A stretch of 64,000 nucleotides of DNA from Lysobacterales bacterium (GTDB lineage: Bacteria > Pseudomonadota > Gammaproteobacteria > Xanthomonadales > SZUA-36). The number at the start of each line of letters is the position of its first letter. Within the stretch, counting starts at the first letter, position 1. Positions 34,154 through 43,002 of the stretch are shown here, piece by piece. The stretch spans positions 294,706-358,705 of the forward strand of contig JABAAB010000026.1 in assembly GCA_014238945.1 (NCBI GenBank), written 5' to 3'. The notes below the pieces were generated by a model. That model worked only from the letters and a program-made list of their open reading frames with translations. It had not been told where the DNA came from and made no database searches. The position numbers were made by a program, and so were the translations under genes.

Positions 34154-35191
34154 GTGCAGTTCAGTCCCACACAGGACCAACTGGAACTGCGCGAGGCAGC
34201 ACGCAATTATCTGCGTGCCAGTTGCACAGCGAAGTATTTAACCCGCCGGGTGGCGGGAGGTCCGGAGGTGGCGGATGGGTGGTCCGGTTTGGTCGAGATG
34301 GGATTACCGGGTTACCTGGTTTCAACGACAGCGGGCGGCCTCGGGATGGACGCCCCCGGATTTGCCCTGGTCGCGGAGGAGAGTGGCTACGTGGCTTTGC
34401 CGGAACCGCTGATCGAAGTGGCCGGGGTCGCCGCTCCGCTACTCGACCAACTGGCGGGGCAACAGGCACTGGCAGCCGAGGTGTGCACAGGCAGGGTTCG
34501 AGTGATCCCGGCGCATCCACTTAATCCCTTCTTCAATCAAGCAGACCCCACTGATCCGGTGTTATTGCTTGGCGATGAAATCCGCCTGGTGGAGCCCCTC
34601 AGCGGTCTGGCCGGCCTCGACAGTATCGATCCGCTGCGAAACCTTCGTCGATTCGATGCGATTCAGGGGGGCGGCGCCGTTTTGGCCCGCGGTGACGAAG
34701 CGGTAGCGTTGACGCAGTCTGCCATCCAGCGCGGTGCGGTATTCACCGCGGCCGAATTACTCGGCCTCAGCGCGGCCATGATCGACAAGGCGACCGCCTA
34801 TGCCGGTGAAAGAAAGCAGTTTGGCAAAGTCATCGGCAGTTACCAGGCCATCAAGCACCACCTGGCCAACGCCTTTGTCCGTCTCGAATTTGCCCGCCCG
34901 GTGGTTTATCGCGCGGCTGCTTGCCTCGGGCAGGACGCAGCGGATTTATGGGTGGCGCAAGCGAAAATTGCTGCCATTGATACGGCTATTGAAGCGGCCG
35001 AGATTGCTATCCAGGTGCATGGTGCCATGGGCTATACTTTCGAAGTCGAATTGCACCTGTGGATGAAACGGGCCTGGGCGCTGGCCGGTTTATGGGGCGA
35101 CCGTAACCACCACCTGGCCCGGGTGGAAAACGCCCTGCTGTCGAAAAACCTGGCAACGGGACCAGCAGCCACCTTCTGCAATCACGGATAA
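34154..35191 (+). CDS. Acyl-CoA dehydrogenase (second of pair 1)
   Basis: A 345-residue dehydrogenase subunit starting at GTG 34154, one base after the previous stop. N-terminus QFSPTQDQLELREAARNYL; C-terminal domain with ERKQFGKVIGSYQAIKHHLAN and VHGAMGYTFEVELHLWMKRAWAL. The middle domain loop with the usual TEP/GSD motif is missing or reduced, so it is probably a structural or FAD-sharing partner of the 32980 gene. The layout matches the ChsE1-type short subunit at 10205. Confidence 0.87.
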   Translation: MQFSPTQDQLELREAARNYLRASCTAKYLTRRVAGGPEVADGWSGLVEMGLPGYLVSTTAGGLGMDAPGFALVAEESGYVALPEPLIEVAGVAAPLLDQLAGQQALAAEVCTGRVRVIPAHPLNPFFNQADPTDPVLLLGDEIRLVEPLSGLAGLDSIDPLRNLRRFDAIQGGGAVLARGDEAVALTQSAIQRGAVFTAAELLGLSAAMIDKATAYAGERKQFGKVIGSYQAIKHHLANAFVRLEFARPVVYRAAACLGQDAADLWVAQAKIAAIDTAIEAAEIAIQVHGAMGYTFEVELHLWMKRAWALAGLWGDRNHHLARVENALLSKNLATGPAATFCNHG

Positions 35192-35204
35192 AAAGGAAAC
35201 CAGC

Positions 35205-36353
35205 ATGCCTGAAGCCTATATTGTCGACGCTATTCGCAGTCCGACCGGCAAACGCAATGGAGGACTGAGCCAAATACATGCGGCGGATTTGGGTGCCCAT
35301 GTCCTCAGGGGCATAGTCGAACGCAACGGCATCCCGGAAACCGACTACGATGATGTCATCTTCGGTTGTGTTGATACCGTCGGGCCATTGGCCGGCGATA
35401 TCGCCCGCACTTGCTGGCTGGCGGCGGGCCTGTCGGACGAAGTTCCAGGCACCACGGTCGACAGGCAATGCGGTTCATCCCAGCAGGCAGTGCATTTTGC
35501 GGCCCAGGCCATCATGTCCGGTGTCATGGATGTGGTGATCGCTGGCGGTGTGCAAACCATGAGCCAGGTTCCAATTGCCTCGGCCATGACCCTGGCCTCG
35601 CAACTGGGTTTCACCGATCCGTTCAGCGGCTCGGCCGGCTGGGTGGCGCGTTACGGCAAGGAGCCGCCAACGCAGTTCAAATCGGCACAAATGATTGCCG
35701 ACAAATGGGGCTTTTCGCGGGTGGAACTGGAGGCCTATGCGCTGGAGTCCCACCGGCGGGCCATTGCGGCCATCGATGAAGGCAGATTCAAGCGAGAAAT
35801 TCTGCCGATAGACGGTATTGAGGACGATGAATCACCGCGACAGAGCAGCATGGAGCAGATGGCGGCGCTGGGTGGGTTGTTCGGTTATGACAAAGTGACC
35901 GCCGCGGTTTCCAGCCAGACCAGTGATGGTGCCAGCGCAATGCTGGTGGTATCGGAAAAAGCGCTGAAGCAGTTCGGACTGACTCCACGGGCACGTGTTC
36001 ACCATATGAGCGTACGCGCCGCGGATCCTATCTGGATGCTGACCGCACCCATTTCGGCAACCCGCTATGCATTGAACAAAGCCGGCATGCGCCTGCAAGA
36101 CATCGACAGAGTAGAGATCAATGAGGCATTCGCCTCGATAGCGTTGGCCTGGCTTCAGGAGACCGGATATCCTCATGCACAGACCAACGTTAATGGTGGC
36201 GCCATTGCACTGGGTCATCCGCTCGGTGCCACCGGTACGCGTCTGATGACGACGCTGCTGCATGAACTTGAACGCAGCGGCGGTCGCTATGGACTTCAAA
36301 CCATGTGCGAGGGCGGTGGTCAGGCCAATGTGACCATCCTCGAACGGCTGTAG
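35205..36353 (+). CDS. fadA6: Acetyl-CoA acyltransferase (FadA6-like thiolase)
   Basis: A 382-residue type II-like thiolase. The nucleophilic cysteine is in DRQCGSSQQAVHFAA near residue 90. The histidine is in GGAIALGHPLGATGTR near residue 343, and the second cysteine is in TMCEGGGQANV near residue 370. AAAAGGAAA-type ribosome site lies just upstream. FadA6 cleaves ring-opened HIP-derived CoA esters. In this operon between dehydrogenase pairs, beta-ketothiolysis of a C/D-ring product is the likely role. Confidence 0.92.
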   Translation: MPEAYIVDAIRSPTGKRNGGLSQIHAADLGAHVLRGIVERNGIPETDYDDVIFGCVDTVGPLAGDIARTCWLAAGLSDEVPGTTVDRQCGSSQQAVHFAAQAIMSGVMDVVIAGGVQTMSQVPIASAMTLASQLGFTDPFSGSAGWVARYGKEPPTQFKSAQMIADKWGFSRVELEAYALESHRRAIAAIDEGRFKREILPIDGIEDDESPRQSSMEQMAALGGLFGYDKVTAAVSSQTSDGASAMLVVSEKALKQFGLTPRARVHHMSVRAADPIWMLTAPISATRYALNKAGMRLQDIDRVEINEAFASIALAWLQETGYPHAQTNVNGGAIALGHPLGATGTRLMTTLLHELERSGGRYGLQTMCEGGGQANVTILERL

Positions 36354-36373
36354 GCAATCAGGGAAAGGAACCG

Positions 36374-37261
36374 ATGGAAAAAATCTGCCAGGACAGGACA
36401 ATTATCATCACCGGTGCGGGAGGCGGCCTGGGCCGAGCGCATGCCCTCGAGTTTGCGCGACACGGCGCCAGCGTGATCGTCAATGATATTCGAAAAGATG
36501 CGGCCGAGGCAGTGGTGAAGGAAATCGTGGACTGCGGCGGAATTGCCCGGGTTGATGATTTCGACATCACCGATTACGCGGCCTGTACGGGCGCGGTCGA
36601 GTCGGCCATTTCCCAGTATGGTTCCCTTGATGTGGTGGTTAACAATGCCGGGATTAATCGTGACCGCATGTTCGCCACCATGGGGGAAGAAGATTGGGAC
36701 GCGATCATGACGGTTCACCTGAGAGGTCATTTCTGCCTCAGTTCGAACGCGGTCCGGTACTGGCGCGAACTGGCAAAGGGTAATCGGGCGCCGGCGGCGA
36801 GAATCATCAATACCACCTCCGGGGCCGGTTTGAATGGGTCAATCGGTCAGTCGAACTATGCCGCTGCAAAAGCGGGCATCATTGCGCTGACATTGAATCA
36901 GGCTGCTGAGCTGGGCCGTTATGGCATCACCGCCAACGCTATCGCACCGGCGGCGAGGACCGCCATGACGACCCGTGTTCCGGGGATGGCCGCTCGCATG
37001 GCGCGACCTGGGGATGGTCGTTTTGATTACTGGGCGCCCGGCAACATTTCGCCACTGCTGGTGTGGCTGGGTTCGCAGCGTTCCGCTGCGGTTACCGGCC
37101 GGGTTTTCGAGATCGAGGGTGGCCGTATCTCGATAGCTGATGGCTGGCGCAGCACAAAGGGTGTGGACAAGGGTGCGCGCTGGGAGGCTGTCGAGCTCGA
37201 TGAGGCTGTGCAAACTTTGCTCGAAAGCGAAATACCCGCCCAAAAGGTCTACGGCAGCTAG
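36374..37261 (+). CDS. SDR, hydroxyacyl-CoA dehydrogenase type
   Basis: A 295-residue SDR starting at ATG 36374 after GAAAGGAA. Motifs are TGAGGGLGRAHALEFARHGASVIVND, NNAGINRDRMFATM, and NTTSGAGLNGSIGQSNYAAAKAG. This pattern is close to the (3R)-hydroxyacyl-CoA dehydrogenase part of peroxisomal multifunctional enzyme 2 and to the SDRs of steroid clusters such as Hsd4B or IpdF. Oxidation of a hydroxyacyl-CoA of the side chain or of 5-hydroxy-HIP-CoA is the best guess. The reaction is inferred. Confidence 0.87.
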   Translation: MEKICQDRTIIITGAGGGLGRAHALEFARHGASVIVNDIRKDAAEAVVKEIVDCGGIARVDDFDITDYAACTGAVESAISQYGSLDVVVNNAGINRDRMFATMGEEDWDAIMTVHLRGHFCLSSNAVRYWRELAKGNRAPAARIINTTSGAGLNGSIGQSNYAAAKAGIIALTLNQAAELGRYGITANAIAPAARTAMTTRVPGMAARMARPGDGRFDYWAPGNISPLLVWLGSQRSAAVTGRVFEIEGGRISIADGWRSTKGVDKGARWEAVELDEAVQTLLESEIPAQKVYGS

Positions 37262-37268
37262 GACCGCC

Positions 37269-38435
37269 ATGGATTTCTCCTTCAGCGAAAACCAGCAGAT
37301 CATTGCGGAGTCAGCCGCCGATTACCTGGCCAAAGTTTCTGGCACAGCAGCGGTGCGGGCGGCAATGGAGACCCCGGGCGGTTTTGATGTGGCTACCTGG
37401 CAGGACATCAGCAGTGAAATGTGTTGGCAGCTGACACATATACCGGAGGCCCATGACGGACTCGGTCTGGGCTATGTCGAACTGTGCATCCTGCTTGAAC
37501 AGATGGGCCGCAACCTGTTATGTGCGCCTTTCTTTTCGACCGTCTGCCTGGGCGTGAATGCGCTGCTGTTAGCGGGAACAGACGAACAGAAACATCACTT
37601 GTTGAAGGCGGTTGCACAAGACGGCACCCGCTTGGCCATGGCCTGTGCCGGTCCCGGTCGGCATTGGGGCAACGAGGCCGTCACAGTGGAGTATGAAACC
37701 ACTTCATCCGGTGTATTGCTCAATGGCGTTTATGCCCACGTGATCGATGGCCAGACGGCGGATTACATCGTCTTGGCTGCGCGGCGGGCAGGAACGCGGG
37801 GAAATCAGGGCATTGGCCTGTTCGTGGTGGCCGCGGACCATGCCGGTATTCAACGCGAGGCGTTGCCGTGCATGGACCAGACACGCAGGCAGGCACGGAT
37901 TTCCTGTACAAATCTTGAACTGGATGCTGAAGCCACCATGCGCAATGTCGGCCACGCCGGGCCTTTACTGGAACAGGTTTTGTCACTGGCGAGTATTGGT
38001 ATGGCTGCGGAACAGCTGGGTGTGGCGGAGAAAGTACTGGAACTTACAGTCGATTACATCAAGGAAAGAAAGCAGTTCGGTCGGCCGGTAGGGAGCTTCC
38101 AGGCGCTCAAGCACAAAGCGGCGGACATGCTGTTGCAAGCGGAGTCTGCACGTTCGGCTGTGTACTACGCGGCCTGCATTGCGGATGAAGCGCTGCGTTC
38201 CGGGCCACTGGCCAGTGAATTGCACGAATCGGCCAGTATCGCCCGTGCGTATTGCTCTGATGCCGCCTTTGTCAACGCCGCCGAGGCTTTACAAATGCAT
38301 GGTGGTGCCGGTTTTACCTGGGATTTCGATGTACACCTGTATCTCAAACGTGCAAAAGCATCCCAACACTACTTTGGTGACGGCGCCTGGCACCGGGAAC
38401 GGATTGCCCGCATCCTGCTCGGTGAGACCGCATGA
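37269..38435 (+). CDS. Acyl-CoA dehydrogenase (first of pair 2)
   Basis: A 388-residue dehydrogenase subunit. It begins MDFSFSENQQIIAESAADYL and has RKQFGRPVGSFQALKHKAADM (the FAD arginine-glutamine motif) and LQMHGGAGFTWDFDVHLYLKRAKA. The FAD/substrate loop in the middle domain (MACAGPGRHWGNEAVT) is unusual, lacking the normal TEP-x-AGSD. It overlaps the next gene by four bases, so both probably form one heteromeric enzyme. Start ATG 37269 is seven bases after the SDR stop. Confidence 0.88.
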   Translation: MDFSFSENQQIIAESAADYLAKVSGTAAVRAAMETPGGFDVATWQDISSEMCWQLTHIPEAHDGLGLGYVELCILLEQMGRNLLCAPFFSTVCLGVNALLLAGTDEQKHHLLKAVAQDGTRLAMACAGPGRHWGNEAVTVEYETTSSGVLLNGVYAHVIDGQTADYIVLAARRAGTRGNQGIGLFVVAADHAGIQREALPCMDQTRRQARISCTNLELDAEATMRNVGHAGPLLEQVLSLASIGMAAEQLGVAEKVLELTVDYIKERKQFGRPVGSFQALKHKAADMLLQAESARSAVYYAACIADEALRSGPLASELHESASIARAYCSDAAFVNAAEALQMHGGAGFTWDFDVHLYLKRAKASQHYFGDGAWHRERIARILLGETA

Positions 38436-39628
38436 AACTGGGCTTCACATCTACTGACGAGGCTTTTCGCGACGAGATCGCGGGTTGGCTGGCTGAACAC
38501 TTGTTGGGTGAATTCGAGCATATCAGGTACCGTGGCGGCCCTGGCGATGAGCACGCGTATTTCCGTGAGCGCAGGGCCTGGGAGCAGGCAATGGCGGCCG
38601 GCGGCTGGATTGGTGTGGGCTGGCCCGAAGACATGGGCGGAAGGGGTTACAGCCTGGAGCAGCAGGTGATTTTTCACGAGGAATACGCGCGCGCAGGCGG
38701 TCCCGGCAGGGTGGGTCACATTGGTGAGGGGTTGGTCGGGCCAATCCTGATTACCCATGGATCGAGATGGCAACAACAGCGCTTCCTGCCGGGGATTCTC
38801 AGCGGCGAGGAGTTGTGGTGCCAGGGTTACTCGGAACCCGGTGCAGGCTCGGACCTGTCCAACATCAGTACCCGCGCTGTTTATGATGCCGGTAAGGACA
38901 ACTGGTCGATCACTGGTCACAAGACCTGGACTTCGCTGGCCCACGAAGCCGAATGGTGTTTCGTGCTGGCCAGGACTGATCCCGCATCCCGTGGTCGCCA
39001 TGGCCTGGGGTTCTTTCTGGTGGAGATGCAACAGCGCGCTATTACCGTTCGACCCATCATGCAATTAACCGGCACCTCGGAATTCAACGAGGTGTTCCTT
39101 GACCAGGCGATTTGCGCCAGTGAGCAGTTGGTGGGTGAACCCGGACAGGGCTGGGAAATTGCCATGGCGCTATTGGGGTTCGAACGGGGCGTATCGACGC
39201 TCGGCCAGCAGATGATGTTTCAAAACCAGCTCAATCAAATCATCACGGTAGCCCGCAGAAACGGCGCTACCGCCGATTCACAAATCCGCCAGCGATTGGC
39301 GCAGGCACACATCGGGCTGAAGATTATGCGCTACAACGCCATGCGCACCCTGTCTGGCAACATGGTCGACGGTTCGTTGAATCGCGCCGCCATGATATCA
39401 AAACTCTACTGGTCCATATGGCACCGTGAGCTGGGCAACCTGGCCATGGATGTGCTGGGCCCTGAAGCAGAGGTCGCTGCGGCTCAGCCCTACGAACTGA
39501 CACCCTTACAATCGTTATTCCTGTTCACGCGGGCGGACACTATTTATGGTGGAACCAACCAGATACAACGCAATATAATCGCTGAGCGATCCCTGGGTTT
39601 GCCGCGTGAACCCCGGATGACTGGCTAG
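38432..39628 (+). CDS. Acyl-CoA dehydrogenase (second of pair 2)
   Basis: A 398-residue dehydrogenase with the complete loop CQGYSEPGAGSDLSNISTRA near residue 130 and GHKTWTSLAHEAEWCFVLART. The catalytic region has ALLGFERGVSTLG, and the C-terminus TIYGGTNQIQRNIIAERSLGLPREP. This is the active-looking partner of the 37269 subunit. With pair 1 (32980/34154) and the ChsE-like pair (9016/10205), the island has three two-gene dehydrogenases, a count that fits steroid degradation, where each ring-derived ester uses a dedicated enzyme. Confidence 0.9.
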   Translation: MKLGFTSTDEAFRDEIAGWLAEHLLGEFEHIRYRGGPGDEHAYFRERRAWEQAMAAGGWIGVGWPEDMGGRGYSLEQQVIFHEEYARAGGPGRVGHIGEGLVGPILITHGSRWQQQRFLPGILSGEELWCQGYSEPGAGSDLSNISTRAVYDAGKDNWSITGHKTWTSLAHEAEWCFVLARTDPASRGRHGLGFFLVEMQQRAITVRPIMQLTGTSEFNEVFLDQAICASEQLVGEPGQGWEIAMALLGFERGVSTLGQQMMFQNQLNQIITVARRNGATADSQIRQRLAQAHIGLKIMRYNAMRTLSGNMVDGSLNRAAMISKLYWSIWHRELGNLAMDVLGPEAEVAAAQPYELTPLQSLFLFTRADTIYGGTNQIQRNIIAERSLGLPREPRMTG

Positions 39629-39637
39629 GAATACCCA

Positions 39638-40426
39638 ATGGCAATGAAACCACCCCCTTACGTCCCGGGCCACCAACTGTTGGCCGGCAAGTCTATACTG
39701 GTGACCGCAGCTGCCGGTGCCGGTATCGGTTTTGCAGTGGCGCAACGCGCAGCGGAAGAGGGCTGCCGCAAGTTATTTATAAGCGACATTCATGAACAAC
39801 GTCTCAATGCCGCCGTGGCCAAATTGCGTACACGGCATCCGGATATCCCCATATTCGGGCGTCTGTGCAATGTAACCGAGGAAACCGAGGTGCAGGCGCT
39901 GATTACCGCGGCGGAGCGGGAACTGGAGTCCGTCGATGTTCTGATCAACAACGCTGGTCTTGGCGGAACGCGTTCGCTGGTGGAGATGACGGATCCGGAA
40001 TGGCTGCAGGTGGTCGATGTCACCCTGACCGGCACCATGCGCATGATGCGGGCGATGCTCAGGTGTATGCAGCCCCGGCAAACTGGCGTCATCGTCAACA
40101 ACGCCTCGGTACTGGGCTGGCGTGCGCAAAAAGAGCAGGCTCACTATGCCGCTGCCAAGGCCGGGGTGATGGCGCTGACCCGCTGTGCCGCACTGGAGGC
40201 TGCCGAACACGGGGTGCGCATCAATGCTGTTGCACCCAGCATTGCCCTGCATGAGTTTCTGATCAAAACGACACCTGCGGAACTGCTTGAAGAACTGGCC
40301 GCGAGGGAAGCCTTTGGCCGAGCCGCGGAAGTCTGGGAGGTGGCCAACGTGATGGTTTTCCTGGCCTCTGACTACAGTTCCTATATGACCGGTGAAGTGG
40401 TTCCGGTCTCCAGTCAGCGCGCGTGA
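39638..40426 (+). CDS. Short-chain dehydrogenase/reductase
   Basis: A 262-residue SDR with a modified glycine motif VTAAAGAGIGFAVAQRA, then NNAGLGG and SVLGWRAQKEQAHYAAAKAGV for the Ser-Tyr-Lys triad, and MTGEVVPVSSQ near the end. Actinobacterial steroid regulons contain similar SDRs next to echA20 and ipdAB. It follows the dehydrogenase pair by nine bases and precedes a MaoC hydratase gene, so it may oxidise the hydroxyacyl-CoA that the hydratase makes. The substrate is not known. Confidence 0.87.
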   Translation: MAMKPPPYVPGHQLLAGKSILVTAAAGAGIGFAVAQRAAEEGCRKLFISDIHEQRLNAAVAKLRTRHPDIPIFGRLCNVTEETEVQALITAAERELESVDVLINNAGLGGTRSLVEMTDPEWLQVVDVTLTGTMRMMRAMLRCMQPRQTGVIVNNASVLGWRAQKEQAHYAAAKAGVMALTRCAALEAAEHGVRINAVAPSIALHEFLIKTTPAELLEELAAREAFGRAAEVWEVANVMVFLASDYSSYMTGEVVPVSSQRA

Positions 40427-40435
40427 TGTAGCGAC

Positions 40436-40912
40436 ATGTCCAAGATTATTTTCGAACACCCGGTCAAGTTGCTGGATGCCATTGGCCAGTCCCTGGGGCC
40501 AACCGAATGGTTGGGCGTCGAACAAAGTCGTATCGACGAGTTCGCCCGTGCCACTGATGACCACCAATGGATACACGTGGACCCGGTCAAAGCAGCCGAG
40601 GGGCCGTTTGGCGTATGCATTGCCCACGGTTACCTGACGCTTTCAATGGCCAATAAATTCCTGCCGGAGATGCTGCAGGTGGACAACACCAGCATGGGAG
40701 TCAATTATGGTTGTGATTCCGTCCGGTTTCCGAATGCGGTCAAGGTAGGCCAGCGGATACGGGGACGCGGCGAGGTACTTGAGGCCGAGTGTAAACCGGG
40801 CGCTGTGCAGGTGCTGATTCGCGTGATTGTCGAGATCGAAGGCGAAGCGCGGCCAGCCTGCGCTGTGAATACCATTTCTCGTTTCTATTTTGCTGCGGAG
40901 CGTGAGACTTGA
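40436..40912 (+). CDS. MaoC-like R-specific enoyl-CoA hydratase
   Basis: A 158-residue hotdog hydratase. The catalytic D-x4-H pair is in ATDDHQWIHVDPVKA (about residues 40-48), and the end of the domain is GVCIAHGYLTLSMANKFLPE. It adds water to trans-2-enoyl-CoA to make the R-3-hydroxyacyl-CoA. It lies ten bases after an SDR gene and just before an old-yellow-enzyme gene, at the end of the HIP operon. The CoA-linked substrate is inferred. Confidence 0.87.
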   Translation: MSKIIFEHPVKLLDAIGQSLGPTEWLGVEQSRIDEFARATDDHQWIHVDPVKAAEGPFGVCIAHGYLTLSMANKFLPEMLQVDNTSMGVNYGCDSVRFPNAVKVGQRIRGRGEVLEAECKPGAVQVLIRVIVEIEGEARPACAVNTISRFYFAAERET

Positions 40913-40958
40913 GGATCTGTTGGAAACCGATTGCAATTCCACAAGGGTGATCCCACGA

Positions 40959-42014
40959 ATGTATAAAGCGCTGTTCAAACCACTGACCCTTGGTCAGATC
41001 GAATTACAAAACCGGATCGTGATGGCGCCGATGACACGTAACCGGGCCCGTCCGGACGGCGTTCCTGCGGCCATCAGCAGCAAATATTACGCGCTGCGGG
41101 CCAGTGCCGGCATGATCATTACCGAGGCGGTCCAGATCAGTGAACAAGGTAAAGGCTACGCCCGAACGCCCGGAATTCATTCCAGCACACAAGTGGCTGC
41201 CTGGGAACAGTTGGTGCAAACCGTGCGGTCAAATGGCGGCACCCTGGTGATGCAGTTGTTTCACTGTGGTCGCATCTCCAGCCACCACAACAAGGCCCCG
41301 GGTGTGGATACCGTCGCACCTTCAGCCATCCGGGCGCAAGGCCAGATCTATTCGGATGGCGCGGGCATGGTCGCTTTCGACTCGCCACGGGCCTTGCGCA
41401 CCGATGAGGTTCCGACCGTTATCGAAGAGTATCGACAGGCCACTGAGAATGCGCTGGCCGTGGGCTGTGCCGGCGTAGAGTTGCATGCAACCAGTGGTTA
41501 CCTGCCGGCCCAGTTCCTGTCCACCGGCACCAACCGACGGAATGATCGCTACGGTGGATCGGTCCGCAACCGGATACGTTTCGTGGTGGAAACACTCGAG
41601 GCCATGGCCTCGGTCAGCGGGGCAGACCGGGTGGGTATCCGCATCTGTCCCGGCAACCCTTTCAATGATCTGACCGATGAAGATCCCGGGTCGACCTTTG
41701 CCCAACTGCTGCAGGCGATTGACCCGATGGGACTGGCCTATCTCCATGTGATCCGTCTGGCTTCGGGCCCGTTGGATAACCTGGCTTTGGTGCATCGCCA
41801 TTTTAGCGGACCGATTATCTATAACGACGGCTACGGTGCGGCTGAAGCCAATGAGGTGGTGCGCAGTGGCCGGGCTGTTGCCGTCTCTTTCGCACGTCAT
41901 TTCATCGCCAATCCCAACCTGGTCAGCAAAATCCGTAGCGGCGAGGTACTGGCCGGCTTTAACCGGAAAACGTTGTATACGCCAGGGCCCCGCGGCTACA
42001 CCGATTATCAGTGA
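40959..42014 (+). CDS. Old-yellow-enzyme family flavoprotein (enoate reductase type)
   Basis: A 351-residue FMN barrel protein that reduces activated C=C bonds. It begins ALFKPLTLGQIELQNRIVMAPMTRNRA and ends with FARHFIANPNLVSKIRSG. The substrate-binding pair is changed: the usual H-x-x-N before G-Y reads ELHATSGYL, so the asparagine is a serine while the histidine and the tyrosine proton donor remain. ATG 40959 is chosen for AAGGGTGA just upstream, though the frame is open to 40890. It may reduce a steroid or ring-opened enone; this is inference from position. Confidence 0.86.
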   Translation: MYKALFKPLTLGQIELQNRIVMAPMTRNRARPDGVPAAISSKYYALRASAGMIITEAVQISEQGKGYARTPGIHSSTQVAAWEQLVQTVRSNGGTLVMQLFHCGRISSHHNKAPGVDTVAPSAIRAQGQIYSDGAGMVAFDSPRALRTDEVPTVIEEYRQATENALAVGCAGVELHATSGYLPAQFLSTGTNRRNDRYGGSVRNRIRFVVETLEAMASVSGADRVGIRICPGNPFNDLTDEDPGSTFAQLLQAIDPMGLAYLHVIRLASGPLDNLALVHRHFSGPIIYNDGYGAAEANEVVRSGRAVAVSFARHFIANPNLVSKIRSGEVLAGFNRKTLYTPGPRGYTDYQ

Positions 42015-42051
42015 AGCAGATCGTGTCAATCAACCTGGAACGGGGCTGTCG

Positions 42052-42888
42052 CTATGGGTTAGCTGCGGGCAGATGGGCGTTGAGCCGCCGGGCCAGGTCG
42101 GATGGCAGGGTCCCCATACCCTGCTCGATGTGACCGGGCAGCCAGGTCAGCGTGATGTAGCCCTGTGCAAGCAGTGCGGCATCAATCCCGGCCCCGACAG
42201 CAGGGGTCAGATCATAATCCGGTGTCCAGGAGCCATCCGGCTGTTGCGTGTAAGCGCCTGTTAAAAGTGAATGGTCGGCAAGATTTGCCGCACGCACTCC
42301 CAGGGGAATCCTGCGCGCAGGAAAATTGATATTCAGAATCAGTCCCGGTTCCGGCTGACCCAGTTCGGACAGCAGATCGACGATAAGCCCACCGGCTGCC
42401 GCAAACGCGTTTCGCGTGCTGGGAAATCCTTCAGCTCTTTCCGTATATTTGACCTCGACCGAAATCGCGATGGCCGCATAACCCAACTGCCTCGCGGTCA
42501 GCGCCGCACCCACAGTGCCAGAGACCGCGACATCCCGCCCTGTGTTATTGCCGAAATTCGCGCCCGACACCACAATGTCCGGTGGCATCTCCTTCAACAG
42601 TTCTCCAAGGGCGAAACGGACAGCGTCGGCCGGCGTGCCGGCCACCGACCACACATTGTCTTCATGTGCCGATACCTCAATGCCCCTGATCGAGATACTG
42701 GCAGACGTGCCACTCTGATTGACTTCCGGTGCCACCCGGTAGACTGTATGACCGGCGGTTCGAAGCGCGTGGTCGAGCGCGACAATGCCCGGTGCCAGGT
42801 ATCCGTCGTCGTTGGTCAGCAGGATTCTCATCGCCTCTGCACTGACCGGACAGGCGAGAACAAACAGGACAGTAAGCAGAATTCGCAT
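42052..42888 (-). CDS. surE: SurE nucleotidase with signal peptide
   Basis: A 278-residue SurE-type 5'-nucleotidase/phosphatase. The metal site MRILLTNDDG is not at the N-terminus but at about residue 21. It follows a hydrophobic leader, LLTVLFVLACPVSAEA, that looks like a signal peptide with an ASA/AEA cleavage site. Other family marks are VAPEVNQSGTSASIS, SGANFGNNTG and SGTVGAAL. Common SurE proteins are cytosolic and lack a leader, so this copy is predicted to be periplasmic. It faces the island's last gene and is separated from the aspartate kinase gene by about 1.1 kb. Confidence 0.85.
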   Translation of the reverse strand: MRILLTVLFVLACPVSAEAMRILLTNDDGYLAPGIVALDHALRTAGHTVYRVAPEVNQSGTSASISIRGIEVSAHEDNVWSVAGTPADAVRFALGELLKEMPPDIVVSGANFGNNTGRDVAVSGTVGAALTARQLGYAAIAISVEVKYTERAEGFPSTRNAFAAAGGLIVDLLSELGQPEPGLILNINFPARRIPLGVRAANLADHSLLTGAYTQQPDGSWTPDYDLTPAVGAGIDAALLAQGYITLTWLPGHIEQGMGTLPSDLARRLNAHLPAANP

Positions 42889-43002
42889 CAAGGGTTACCG
42901 GATGGCTTGAATACCGCCGATCATAAACAGCCTATAAGGTGTTGTCCATTGATAGGCAGAAGGCGTGGCCCTTACGGCTGACCCCACGGCGGACCGGGGT
43001 CT

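Noticed and set aside
39773..40627. A 284-codon open frame on the minus strand opposite the SDR at 39638 and the MaoC gene
   Set aside because: It lies fully antisense to two well-supported genes, spans their junction, shows no family motif and is histidine/glycine/arginine rich, as is typical of shadow frames in GC-rich DNA.
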